From Sphingobacteriales bacterium (GTDB lineage Bacteria > Bacteroidota > Bacteroidia > Chitinophagales > UBA2359): DNA of 64,000 nucleotides. The stretch covers positions 372,001 to 436,000 of the forward strand of contig CP064999.1 of NCBI GenBank assembly GCA_016700115.1. The letters are read 5' to 3'. Below, in pieces: positions 9,509 to 16,373 of this stretch; positions within the stretch are counted from its first letter, which is position 1; every line of letters starts with the position of its first letter. A model generated the notes under the pieces. It worked only from the letters and a program-made list of their open reading frames with translations. It was not told the origin of the DNA and searched no databases. The position numbers and the translations under genes were made by a program.

Positions 9509-9813
9509 CGTCAGGCAAATTGATGGATATATTTAAACAATAAAAAAAGATAACCCCTGTATTTTCTTTCAGGATATTCAAACGCCATCCGGAATTCCGA
9601 AAGTATGCGCCTGAAACAGATAATCAAACAAATGTACACTGTTTTATTTTCCGGTGTATATAGCGGCTTGGTGTTCAGCAAAAATTTTCTGAACATGACT
9701 ACTGCCAATCGTTTTCAGCCTGTAACAGAGAGGGGTAATAAGTATCTGATTTTGTACGGTTGAACAATTTTGTACAAAAAAATGAATGAAGATTGCCTTG
9801 AAACAACACCTTA
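9509..9813. promoter_or_regulatory. Gene-free stretch with a 12-bp palindrome and direct repeat
   Basis: No credible gene is seen in these 305 bases; a 65-codon minus-strand frame here has no recognisable family. At 9749-9757 and 9767-9775 the nonamer ATTTTGTAC is repeated with an 18-base period, and the second copy is part of the perfect palindrome TTTTGTACAAAA (9768-9779). This could be an operator, but it lies about 240 bases upstream of korB and just after the di-haem gene, so its target is unclear. Confidence 0.3.
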
Positions 9814-10863
9814 CTATTCGGCAAATCTCGGGTCGTTGTTAAACCCGGGATCGTTCAGTGTTTTCAGAAAAACTATAATTTTTTGTCGCTCCGAAACTGT
9901 CATTGGGATGCCATAAGTATTATCTGATTGAATTAAAAGCGTATCCAGCGTTTCAGTATAATGTACCCCTTCTGCATAGTGATTCAACACCGCTTCCAAA
10001 GTATTGAGGCTGCCGTCGTGCATATATGGATAAGTATGCGACAGGTTTCGCAATGAAGGCACTTTAAACCTGCCCATGTCCCCGGGGTTTAGGGTTACTA
10101 AATATCGCCCTTTGTCAATACTTAAATCTTCAGCTATTCCATTGTTCCTGAATGAAAAATCGGTAAACAAGTCCGTCGAATGGCAGGAATTGCATTTTTT
10201 TTGTTTAAACAACTCTAACCCTTCCAGTTCTTCAACGGTCATTTGTCCACCGGTTTCGTTGCGCATGTATTTGTCATACTTTGAATTGGCAGACACAAGC
10301 ATGATACTGAACTGAGACAGTGCTTTGGCAAAAGTTTGAGTGTTAATATCTTCAGAACCAAAAGCATCCTTAAACATTTGGCGATATATCGGTTGGCGGC
10401 TCAACTTTTCATATACATTGGCGATGTTTTCGTCCATTTCCACAGGATTTTGAATAGCATTGAAAGGCACCAAATCAAGGGTATGTACTCCCCCATCCCA
10501 AAAAAAAGTAGTATGCCAAAGCATATTCATCACCGGAGGAGCATTGCGGATGCCAAGTTTGTCGTCAATTCCATGACTAACCGAATGAGCAACATGTGAA
10601 AAACTGGAATAAGGTATATGACAAGAGCCACAGGCTATGGTGCTGTCTCGGGAAAGTATAGGGTCGTAGAACAATTTCTTGCCCAATGCAAACCCTTCAG
10701 AAGTTACAGGGTTTGATGCAACATCATAAACCGGAGCAGGAAAATTAGAGGGTAAAAACAAAGAAATATCAGGTTGGGTATCTTCTTCTTTGCAAGCAGT
10801 GAGTAACTGCATTGCAAGAACAAACAATAATAAGGAGAACGAATTGTTTTGACGCGGGAACAT
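9814..10863 (-). CDS. MbnH/MauG-like di-haem c-type cytochrome lipoprotein
   Basis: About 349 residues from ATG 10863 (an in-frame ATG at 10896 would add 11 residues). The start at 10863 gives a compact lipoprotein signal with Cys24 in LLTAC. It belongs to the bacterial cytochrome c peroxidase/MauG superfamily: haem sites CGSCH (Cys78-His82) and CNSCH (Cys224-His228), the FFWDGG element near 120 and PYMHDGS in the second haem domain. The MbnP-like gene lies immediately upstream. MbnH is known to oxidise a tryptophan of MbnP to kynurenine in methanotrophs, so the same role is proposed here; a plain H2O2-detoxifying peroxidase is the alternative. A strong terminator-like hairpin lies 56 bases upstream, which suggests separate or attenuated expression. 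Confidence 0.82.
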   Translation of the reverse strand: MFPRQNNSFSLLLFVLAMQLLTACKEEDTQPDISLFLPSNFPAPVYDVASNPVTSEGFALGKKLFYDPILSRDSTIACGSCHIPYSSFSHVAHSVSHGIDDKLGIRNAPPVMNMLWHTTFFWDGGVHTLDLVPFNAIQNPVEMDENIANVYEKLSRQPIYRQMFKDAFGSEDINTQTFAKALSQFSIMLVSANSKYDKYMRNETGGQMTVEELEGLELFKQKKCNSCHSTDLFTDFSFRNNGIAEDLSIDKGRYLVTLNPGDMGRFKVPSLRNLSHTYPYMHDGSLNTLEAVLNHYAEGVHYTETLDTLLIQSDNTYGIPMTVSERQKIIVFLKTLNDPGFNNDPRFAE

Positions 10864-10918
10864 AAAGGGTATAAATTTGGAAGCAATAAAACGCAATGAA
10901 AAACAATGGATGTTTTAA

Positions 10919-10962
10919 AAAAAGCCGTCAGCCGAGTTTGTTTGCAAGACCGACGGCTTTTT
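10919..10962 (-). terminator. Terminator between the MbnP-like and MbnH-like genes
   Basis: AAAAAGCCGTC (10919-10929) pairs with GACGGCTTTTT (10952-10962) around a 22-base loop. On the minus strand the stem is followed by a run of seven T, so it should stop transcripts from the MbnP-like gene before the di-haem gene, fully or in part. The rest of 10963-11238 holds nothing that I recognise. Confidence 0.65.
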
Positions 10963-11238
10963 ACTATTCTGTTCCGGATTACTAAATTTTAATGAAACCG
11001 GTTTCTCTTAGCCATATAAAACGAAATGATGATTTTAGTTAAATCGCCTGCAACTCATACCTTCTGATTGATAGACATTCTTGTCCTTTGTATAAAAAAA
11101 CAAAGAGAAAACAACCTGAATTGGGGTTAAGATTTTAAGATCCAAACTCCCTCTTCTTTTGCATGTTGTCGTTAATGCAAGGTCTCCTACAGCTATTAAA
11201 ACAAACTAATGTCTGACAATTAACCAAAATCCAAAAAA

Positions 11239-12036
11239 TTAATCGTTGTGTATGTGGTTAACTGAAAACATATCGGCATAGTTGTCTGCAACTGATGTTG
11301 ATTCAGGAGAAAACATAATCATTGGCGATTCTGCAACACTTAAATTATTGGGTGATGTAAACACTTCTAAAACATCAGCATAGATATGTACTTCGGGATG
11401 GCTGTCTTTTGAAACACCGGCTTTTTCATCGTTATGTGCTGTCAGTGCAATGTTTTTAAGGTTATTGATGGTAGGACTGCTATATCCGCCATATCCGCCA
11501 ATGTGGTAAAAAAATGCACCATCCGCCTCCGTAACTTGAGGAGATGTGCCTTCTACCTTTACAAAAATATACCCGCTGTTCCACATCCAGTACATTCCTT
11601 GTGCTGCTCCGGCCGGATCCAAATCACCGGTTCGCTCGCTGATATCGGAAGCACTTTTCACACTATCAACTCCCAGCACAAACTCAAAACCCACATAATC
11701 GCCTCCCGGAACATTGTTAAGTGTGATTTCGCGACTTTCTTCATCAGCACCGTCCAACAAGAAATACGATTCTGCCTGTGGTACGGTATAATATGTTCCG
11801 TCAGATTTTTTAAGTTTGATATTTGAAATAAAATAGTTAAACGTGCTAAAAGTCAGGCTCTCTCCGGCAGCATTTGTATAAGCCTGACCAAAGTTTAATT
11901 TACTGTTACCGGCGCGGTTTTCAAAATGAAGGGTGATCGGTCCGGGTGTTGCTTCTTCATCTTCTTCACAAGAGGAAATCGAAAATACGGTTACAAAAGC
12001 AAATAAAAAAGCAAAAATAAATTTTATGTGGTTCAT
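11239..12036 (-). CDS. MbnP family copper-binding lipoprotein
   Basis: A 265-residue lipoprotein with Cys23 in SISSC and an acidic linker (EEDEEA). The body matches the MbnP family pattern: ITLHFENRAGNSKLNFGQAY, the LTFSTFNYFISNIKLKKSDG segment and the diagnostic double tryptophan block GMYWMWNSGYIFVKVEG with Trp150 and Trp152. In characterised MbnP, a Trp is converted to kynurenine by MbnH and the product binds copper in the periplasm; several His residues here (for example in FFYHIGGYGG, LTAHNDEK, HPEVHIYADV, VNHIHND at the very end) could be ligands. It stands between a CxGKC membrane protein and the di-haem oxidase, a layout consistent with copper handling. No methanobactin genes are present, so the role is probably general copper binding. 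Confidence 0.85.
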   Translation of the reverse strand: MNHIKFIFAFLFAFVTVFSISSCEEDEEATPGPITLHFENRAGNSKLNFGQAYTNAAGESLTFSTFNYFISNIKLKKSDGTYYTVPQAESYFLLDGADEESREITLNNVPGGDYVGFEFVLGVDSVKSASDISERTGDLDPAGAAQGMYWMWNSGYIFVKVEGTSPQVTEADGAFFYHIGGYGGYSSPTINNLKNIALTAHNDEKAGVSKDSHPEVHIYADVLEVFTSPNNLSVAESPMIMFSPESTSVADNYADMFSVNHIHND

Positions 12037-12156
12037 TTTAAGTTTGAAAGTTTTTGTTAAAAAATTTAAAAGACTTGGTTTGCGGATATGTCCATCTCAA
12101 TTTCATGTATCATATCCGAACCAATAGTTACACTTAATACCAAATGGAACAATATC

Positions 12157-12177
12157 GAATGACTTTAATGGTCATTC
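12157..12177. promoter_or_regulatory. Hyphenated palindrome upstream of the MbnP-like gene
   Basis: GAATGAC (12157-12163) and GTCATTC (12171-12177) form a perfect 7-base inverted repeat with a 7-base spacer, about 120 bases upstream of the MbnP-like start and in a 284-base gap. Its size and AT-rich spacer would suit a dimeric regulator. A copper-responsive operator is a guess. Confidence 0.3.
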
Positions 12178-12320
12178 AAACTATTTCATTCAGATTTAAG
12201 TAGGTAACTAACAAGGGTTGAAAAACATCTTGTTTGAATGTGCAATGCCCAAAAACAACCAATACCTGCGGTTTGTAATAAAGCGAAGAATTGGTTATAC
12301 AGGCCAATAAAGGCTATTGG

Positions 12321-12713
12321 TCAGGCAACATTTACCGGAGGGGGATGAAATATCATCCCAACATACCCTGATAAATGCAGGGTTTGGTTTAAAGGAAAAA
12401 AAGCGGTAAACAAAGCAGTATTAACCGGCTCCTGAACAGTTTGATATTGCTCGGGAAAGAATAGTTCAATGTTAAAGTTTTTTAGCATCGCCGCATCCTG
12501 TCCGGGATCGCGGCTTTCTTGCTGCATTTGTTTTTTTAAGTAGCATTTACCCTTGCAATTCATTTGGGGCTTGCTGCGGTTTTCACACAAATTATTGGCA
12601 ATATATTGCCTGTTGAGTAAAAACTTTATATGAACCATCCCTATGCCGTTGTTGTAAAACAGCATGAATATGAAAAGAAGATAAAGGGTTAGTTGCTGAA
12701 ATGCCTTTTTCAC
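12321..12713 (-). CDS. Small CxGKC-motif membrane or periplasmic protein, probably copper related
   Basis: A 130-residue protein of a type common in Bacteroidota beside metal uptake genes, without an assigned function that I can name. The GTG start is followed by one hydrophobic helix (LTLYLLFIFMLFY, 8-20), then an NRQYIANNLCENRSKPQ segment with Cys43 and the core motif MNCKGKCYLKKQ with Cys53 and Cys57, and a C-terminus with FHPPPV. Two cysteines spaced CxxxC plus Cys43 could bind Cu(I). It is the first gene of the minus-strand group that includes the MbnP-like and MbnH-like genes, 284 bases ahead of the former. A family placement by profile search would be needed before naming it. Confidence 0.65.
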   Translation of the reverse strand: MKKAFQQLTLYLLFIFMLFYNNGIGMVHIKFLLNRQYIANNLCENRSKPQMNCKGKCYLKKQMQQESRDPGQDAAMLKNFNIELFFPEQYQTVQEPVNTALFTAFFPLNQTLHLSGYVGMIFHPPPVNVA

Positions 12714-12718
12714 AAATG

Positions 12719-12726
12719 CAAAGTTA
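12719..12726 (-). promoter_or_regulatory. TAACTTTG promoter -7 box of the CxGKC gene
   Basis: On the minus strand TAACTTTG matches the Bacteroidota -7 consensus TAnnTTTG. It ends only five bases before the GTG start at 12713, which would make the transcript nearly leaderless. No matching -33 TTTG is seen, so this is tentative. Confidence 0.3.
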
Positions 12727-12835
12727 CAGTTTAGTCATGAGATAATTTATTTTTTTTAAGAAAGTTCAACATCTCTCTACCCTTCGCCCTAAAAGTATTG
12801 ATTGAAAAAAAAGAATTCGATTCAGTGAAAAGACT

Positions 12836-12867
12836 TTTGTTTTAGTCCTTCAAATAGCTTAGTTTTG
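12836..12867 (+). promoter_or_regulatory. Bacteroidota-type promoter of the DinB operon
   Basis: TTTG at 12836-12839 and TAGTTTTG at 12860-12867, separated by 20 bases, fit the Bacteroidota sigma-factor consensus (TTTG, about 19-20 bases, TAnnTTTG). Transcription would start near 12874, about 25 bases before the ATG at 12899. Confidence 0.45.
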
Positions 12868-12898
12868 TTAAACGTTTAAAATACTCAATCCTTGAAGT

Positions 12899-13423
12899 AT
12901 GGAATACAACATAGCGCAATCGTTGTTAATTTTGGAACGAACACCTTTGATACTCGAACAGATGTTGCATGGTTTGCCTAATGAATGGATATTGAGCAAT
13001 GAAGGAAAAGACACCTTCAGCCCGTTTGATGTAGTCGGACATTTAATTCATGGGGAAAAAACAGATTGGATTGACAGATTGGAAATTATTCTTTCAGACA
13101 AACCGGAAAAAACTTTTATGCCTTACGACAGGTTTGCACAGTTCAAAGATAGCATCGGTAAAAGCATGGAAGAGTTGTTGTCTGAATTTAAACAGTTGAG
13201 ACAACGGAATCTCAAAATTTTGAGATCAAAAAACCTCACGGCAAATGATTTCACCAAAACCGGAAATCATCCGGCACTTGGAACAGTTACTTTAAAAAAT
13301 TTACTTGCTACATGGACGGTTCACGACCTGAGTCATATTGCTCAAATTTCAAGAGTAATGGCAAAGCAATATAAAAGTGAAGTAGGACCATGGACAGAAT
13401 ATTTACCCATCTTAACAAGATAA
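12899..13423 (+). CDS. DinB-like superfamily protein (first of two)
   Basis: A 174-residue four-helix-bundle protein of the DinB/DUF664 superfamily. The metal-binding histidines are visible: His in VVGHLIHGEK (about 52), and the C-terminal VHDLSHIAQISRVMAKQYK pair near 147-151, the standard HxxxH arrangement of the family; the protein ends in PWTEYLPIL as is usual for the subgroup. Some relatives are thiol-S-transferases that use bacillithiol or mycothiol; that activity here is only possible, not shown. It opens a three-gene operon with an SRPBCC protein 10 bases downstream and another DinB-like gene after that, under a good -33/-7 promoter. Confidence 0.88.
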   Translation: MEYNIAQSLLILERTPLILEQMLHGLPNEWILSNEGKDTFSPFDVVGHLIHGEKTDWIDRLEIILSDKPEKTFMPYDRFAQFKDSIGKSMEELLSEFKQLRQRNLKILRSKNLTANDFTKTGNHPALGTVTLKNLLATWTVHDLSHIAQISRVMAKQYKSEVGPWTEYLPILTR

Positions 13424-13433
13424 AAGTATTATT

Positions 13434-13943
13434 ATGGAAAATTTACTGACTTATGACTGGAGCCGGTTTGTTAAACGGGTTACAATTAATGCCCCTACTC
13501 AGGATATATACGATGCCTGGGCAACAAGAAAAGGGCTTGAAAACTGGTTTTTGAGAATTGCAGAGTTTAAATCACCTGAAGGAAGGGTTTTAGCTGATAA
13601 TGAAGCCGCAACTACAAACGACTCTTACGTTTGGTATTGGCACGGTTGGGATGACACTGTGTTAGAACGGGGAAAAGTGCTCGGTGCCAACGGCAAAGAT
13701 TCTTTTAGCTTTGAATTCGGCGATGAAGGCATTGTCTCTGTCCATATTTTTCAGGAAGAAGGAATAAATATAGTAGAGCTGATTCAGGAAAAAATTCTGA
13801 CTGACGAGGAGTACAAAGTAAGATACCATCTCGGTTGTTCAACCGGATGGACATTTTACCTTTCCAATCTTAAATCCATTTTAGAAGGCGGCATAGACCT
13901 TCGCAACAGAAACCTGAATATTAAAAATGTGGTGAACTCCTGA
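13434..13943 (+). CDS. SRPBCC/AHSA1-like domain protein
   Basis: A 169-residue single-domain protein of the SRPBCC (START/Bet v 1-like) superfamily, AHSA1 group. The N-terminal VKRVTINAPTQDIYDAWATRKGLENWFL is the characteristic first strand and helix that line the ligand pocket, and the C-terminal helix follows HLGCSTGWTFYLSNLKSILEGG. These proteins bind hydrophobic ligands or partner proteins; no ligand can be predicted. The stop overlaps the start of the next gene in TGATGG (shared bases at 13943), which implies translational coupling with the second DinB-like protein and a joint function. Confidence 0.85.
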   Translation: MENLLTYDWSRFVKRVTINAPTQDIYDAWATRKGLENWFLRIAEFKSPEGRVLADNEAATTNDSYVWYWHGWDDTVLERGKVLGANGKDSFSFEFGDEGIVSVHIFQEEGINIVELIQEKILTDEEYKVRYHLGCSTGWTFYLSNLKSILEGGIDLRNRNLNIKNVVNS

Positions 13944-14398
13944 TGGAATTAGATTTGACAAAACGGGAATCGCAGCGATTGACCGAGATGATTAACAAGG
14001 CAATGCAGCAAATCACCCGCTTTTCAAGCGAGGAGTGGGAGTTTCGGGAAAAACCGGGAAAATGGAGTAAAAAAGAAATTCTCGGACATTTGATTGACAG
14101 TGCTGCCAACAATCACCTGCGCTTTGTCCGCGCTCAATTGGCTGAATCTGAGTTTATCTCCTTTAATTATGAACAGGATTTTTATGTTTCCTGCCAACAA
14201 TACCAACAAAGCAAGGTGGAAAACTTACTGCTGCTATGGTCTGCATATAATCATCATATTGCCCATATTATGAACCATATCAATCCGGAAAAGTTAAATC
14301 TTGTCTGTAAAATAGGCAACTACGAACCGGTCAGCCTTGGTTTTTTGGTAAAAGATTATGTGGATCATTTAGCGCATCATTTGAAACAGTTATACTAA
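13943..14398 (+). CDS. DinB-like superfamily protein (second of two)
   Basis: A 151-residue DinB_2-type protein. It shows the family pattern KPGKWSKKEILGHLIDSAANNH with the first metal-ligand His, YNHHIAHIMNHI in the middle and a C-terminal YVDHLAHHLKQLY with the HxxxH pair. It is clearly diverged from the first DinB-like protein, so the pair is not a recent tandem duplication. Its ATG overlaps the stop of the SRPBCC gene by one base. Role is unknown; metal-dependent thiol transfer or hydrolysis is the family possibility. The operon ends here and no strong terminator follows; the repeat element at 14733 lies beyond. Confidence 0.87.
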   Translation: MELDLTKRESQRLTEMINKAMQQITRFSSEEWEFREKPGKWSKKEILGHLIDSAANNHLRFVRAQLAESEFISFNYEQDFYVSCQQYQQSKVENLLLLWSAYNHHIAHIMNHINPEKLNLVCKIGNYEPVSLGFLVKDYVDHLAHHLKQLY

Positions 14399-14732
14399 TT
14401 TAAGACCATAAAACAGTCCCGACTGTATTTATGAAATATGCTTAGCTATCCCAAATTGCTGTACAGGGTTTGAAAAACAACGAAACATTAAATCTTTAGC
14501 CAAAATTACCTGAAACCCCAAATTTTCCGAAAAGACGGTTTGCACAATTCGGGATTGATCGCTAAAAAAACCGGAATGAAATTCATGGCGGACTCTCCCG
14601 AAACAGGGGAAAATAGCTTTTTTACACCCCCCCTCCCCAAAAACACCTCAAGCCTGTATTCGAAGGTGTAATTAAAAAACAGTTGCCTCGCATTGAAAAG
14701 CAATACAAGCCACACTCTAAAATATTGCAAAA

Positions 14733-15085
14733 AAACAAAATTTAGTGCTTTAAAAAGGGGGGACATTAAAGCATTGCAGGGGTGCAATGAGTCATTGCAG
14801 AGGTGATTTGAAACAATGCAGGGGTGCATTAAGCCATTGCAGAGGTGATTTGAGGTAATGCAGGGGTGCAATAACCTATTGCAGAGGTGATTTGAAACAA
14901 TGCAGGGGTGCATTAAGCCATTGCAGAGGGGATTTGAAGTAATTCAGGGGTGCAATAACCTATTGCAGAGGTGATTTAAAGCATTGCAAAGGCGCAACAG
15001 GTCTTTGCGGAGGCGATTTAAAGCTTTGCAGGGGTGTATCAGGCTATTGCAAAGGAGCAATTAACCTTTTTCAAGGGTGTTTTCC
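14733..15085. repeat. 21-bp tandem repeat element, copy 1 (about 15 units)
   Basis: About fifteen degenerate 21-bp units fill the gap between the convergent genes ending at 14398 and 15192. Two unit types alternate, so the higher-order period is 42 bp: one unit has the core AATGCAGGGGTGC, the other ATTGCAGAGGTGA followed by TTTGA. Many junctions are hyphenated palindromes, for example TGCAATAaccTATTGCA and CATTGCAggggTGCAATG, so each could fold into a hairpin. The left edge has a conserved flank (ACAAAATTTAGTGCT, then a G tract and GACATTAAAGC). Because 21 is a multiple of three, the minus strand stays open with a Cys/His-rich heptad pattern (HPCIVSNHLCN), but no start or family supports a protein. 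The same element occurs inverted at 33981-34316. The rest of 14399-15191 shows nothing. Confidence 0.85.
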
Positions 15086-15191
15086 CCCGAATCCATTCCG
15101 TATTTTTTGGGACAATTTATTTTTCAACTTTGTATAATGCCCGGAAGGATAGCTGCGGGAAATGCAGGCACTGATTCTTGTTGAGTTAATC

Positions 15192-16013
15192 TTATTGTTG
15201 TGAAATGCTTTTAAGGCTATTCCTCAGAAACTCGATGGTGTTAATTTGTTTTTTAATGTCCAAATTCAATTTGTTTTGTTCGTCCTTGTTGTCGCTCAAT
15301 TTAGCTTCGGCTCTTTCAAGGGCAGCCCTCAACTGAATAATTTCGTCTAAAATTTCTTTTTCTGTGTTTTTTTGAGCGTCCCGTTCTCCGTCCAAATTCA
15401 GGAGATTTCTTTCTTCCTCGTTCAGCTTTGTGCTGATACCTTTCACAGATTCACTAATGGCAAAACTCGTCAGCATTTTGCTGATCAGGGCAAACTTATC
15501 TACGTCAGTTTTTGGGTTAACAAAATTATTTCCCCCCATGTCCACCATCATCTTGACCATAGTGCCATTGGCATACCCTTCTGTTTTTGAATAAATTTTA
15601 ACAGGGTCTTCGCTTACTCCGCGAATGTATGCGTTTTCAGACACATACTCTGCCTTACCGCCTTTCGTTTTCCCGCCAAAATTTTTCAGATACTTTACCC
15701 ACGATTTTTCAACCGAAATCGGGTCAGCAGATGGTATATTCACTTTCATTGCAGGACCTTGACGGCCGGAAACCGTTTCGAAAGCTTCGGTAACTTCAAT
15801 TTTGGGCAACTCCGGCATTGGCAGCAATAATGTTGTATCGGCAGGTGGGGGTGTATCGGCAACCGGGGGTGTCGTTGGAACCTGTCTTGTAGTGGCTGTT
15901 TTGACCGTATTTCCGGTTTGATTAGGTTGGGCCATCAAAGGAAAGGCATAGCTTACAAACAACAATATAAGGAATGGTAAACTTGCAAAACTTTGGAAAG
16001 TTAACTTTTTCAT
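15192..16013 (-). CDS. Secreted protein with C-terminal coiled coil, unknown function
   Basis: A 273-residue protein that I do not recognise. A signal peptide (FASLPFLILLFVSYAFPLMAQ) is followed by a Pro/Thr-rich linker (about 28-70), a small globular region (75-185) with the conserved-looking segments NIPSADPISVEKSWVKYLKN and SENAYIRGVSEDPVKIYSKTEG, and a long amphipathic coiled coil (200-265, EKEILDEIIQLRAALERAEAKL). It probably acts in the periplasm or on the outer-membrane inner face. It converges on the DinB operon across the 21-bp repeat element and is not in an operon. Confidence 0.6.
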   Translation of the reverse strand: MKKLTFQSFASLPFLILLFVSYAFPLMAQPNQTGNTVKTATTRQVPTTPPVADTPPPADTTLLLPMPELPKIEVTEAFETVSGRQGPAMKVNIPSADPISVEKSWVKYLKNFGGKTKGGKAEYVSENAYIRGVSEDPVKIYSKTEGYANGTMVKMMVDMGGNNFVNPKTDVDKFALISKMLTSFAISESVKGISTKLNEEERNLLNLDGERDAQKNTEKEILDEIIQLRAALERAEAKLSDNKDEQNKLNLDIKKQINTIEFLRNSLKSISQQ

Positions 16014-16373
16014 AATAACGAAAGCGTTGAAAGGTAACTGATGATGATACTTTTATTCTGGGGTAAAATTAAAACTAAAATAATGGCTTATTGAACTATG
16101 TTGGCAAAATTAACAGATTAAGGCCGGAATTTTACCTTTTTTATCAATCATCATCCCCAATCTGGGTTACTTATTTTATTTACTTCTTGTTATATTTGTC
16201 TTAGGAAACCAATATTTTCACTAAACCGCGTTTACAAATTTGGAAATCAATTTTCCCTGAAGGCAAAACTTGGTACGATTTGAAATTTCCGGCAGGTGTT
16301 ACCTGTTTGATGATATTGCCCTTAACTTGCTTCGGGTTTCAATCTCATTTAACCATCCTATCGCGTATTAACT
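16014..16373 (+). promoter_or_regulatory. Gene-free stretch with one promoter-like box
   Basis: No gene is seen in these 360 bases between divergent genes. A TATATTTG at 16191-16198 fits the Bacteroidota -7 box for the DUF1028 gene and would give a leader of about 170 bases; no -33 TTTG is seen at the right distance. Nothing else stands out. Confidence 0.25.

Noticed and set aside
9511..9708. Minus-strand 65-codon frame upstream of korB, considered as a korA remnant
   Set aside because: The translation has no KorA motif or other recognisable feature and poor protein-like composition.
14413..14426. ACAGTCccGACTGT palindrome as a terminator of the DinB operon
   Set aside because: The 2-base loop cannot form a hairpin and no T tract follows.
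14506..14913. Minus-strand frame of 135 codons with HPCI-SNHLCN repeats
   Set aside because: It is the 21-bp repeat array read in an open frame; the start lies inside the repeat and the C-terminal part has no family or composition of a real protein.
14733..15085. CRISPR array
   Set aside because: The 21-bp units are directly abutted and no unique spacers of constant length lie between them; no cas genes are nearby.
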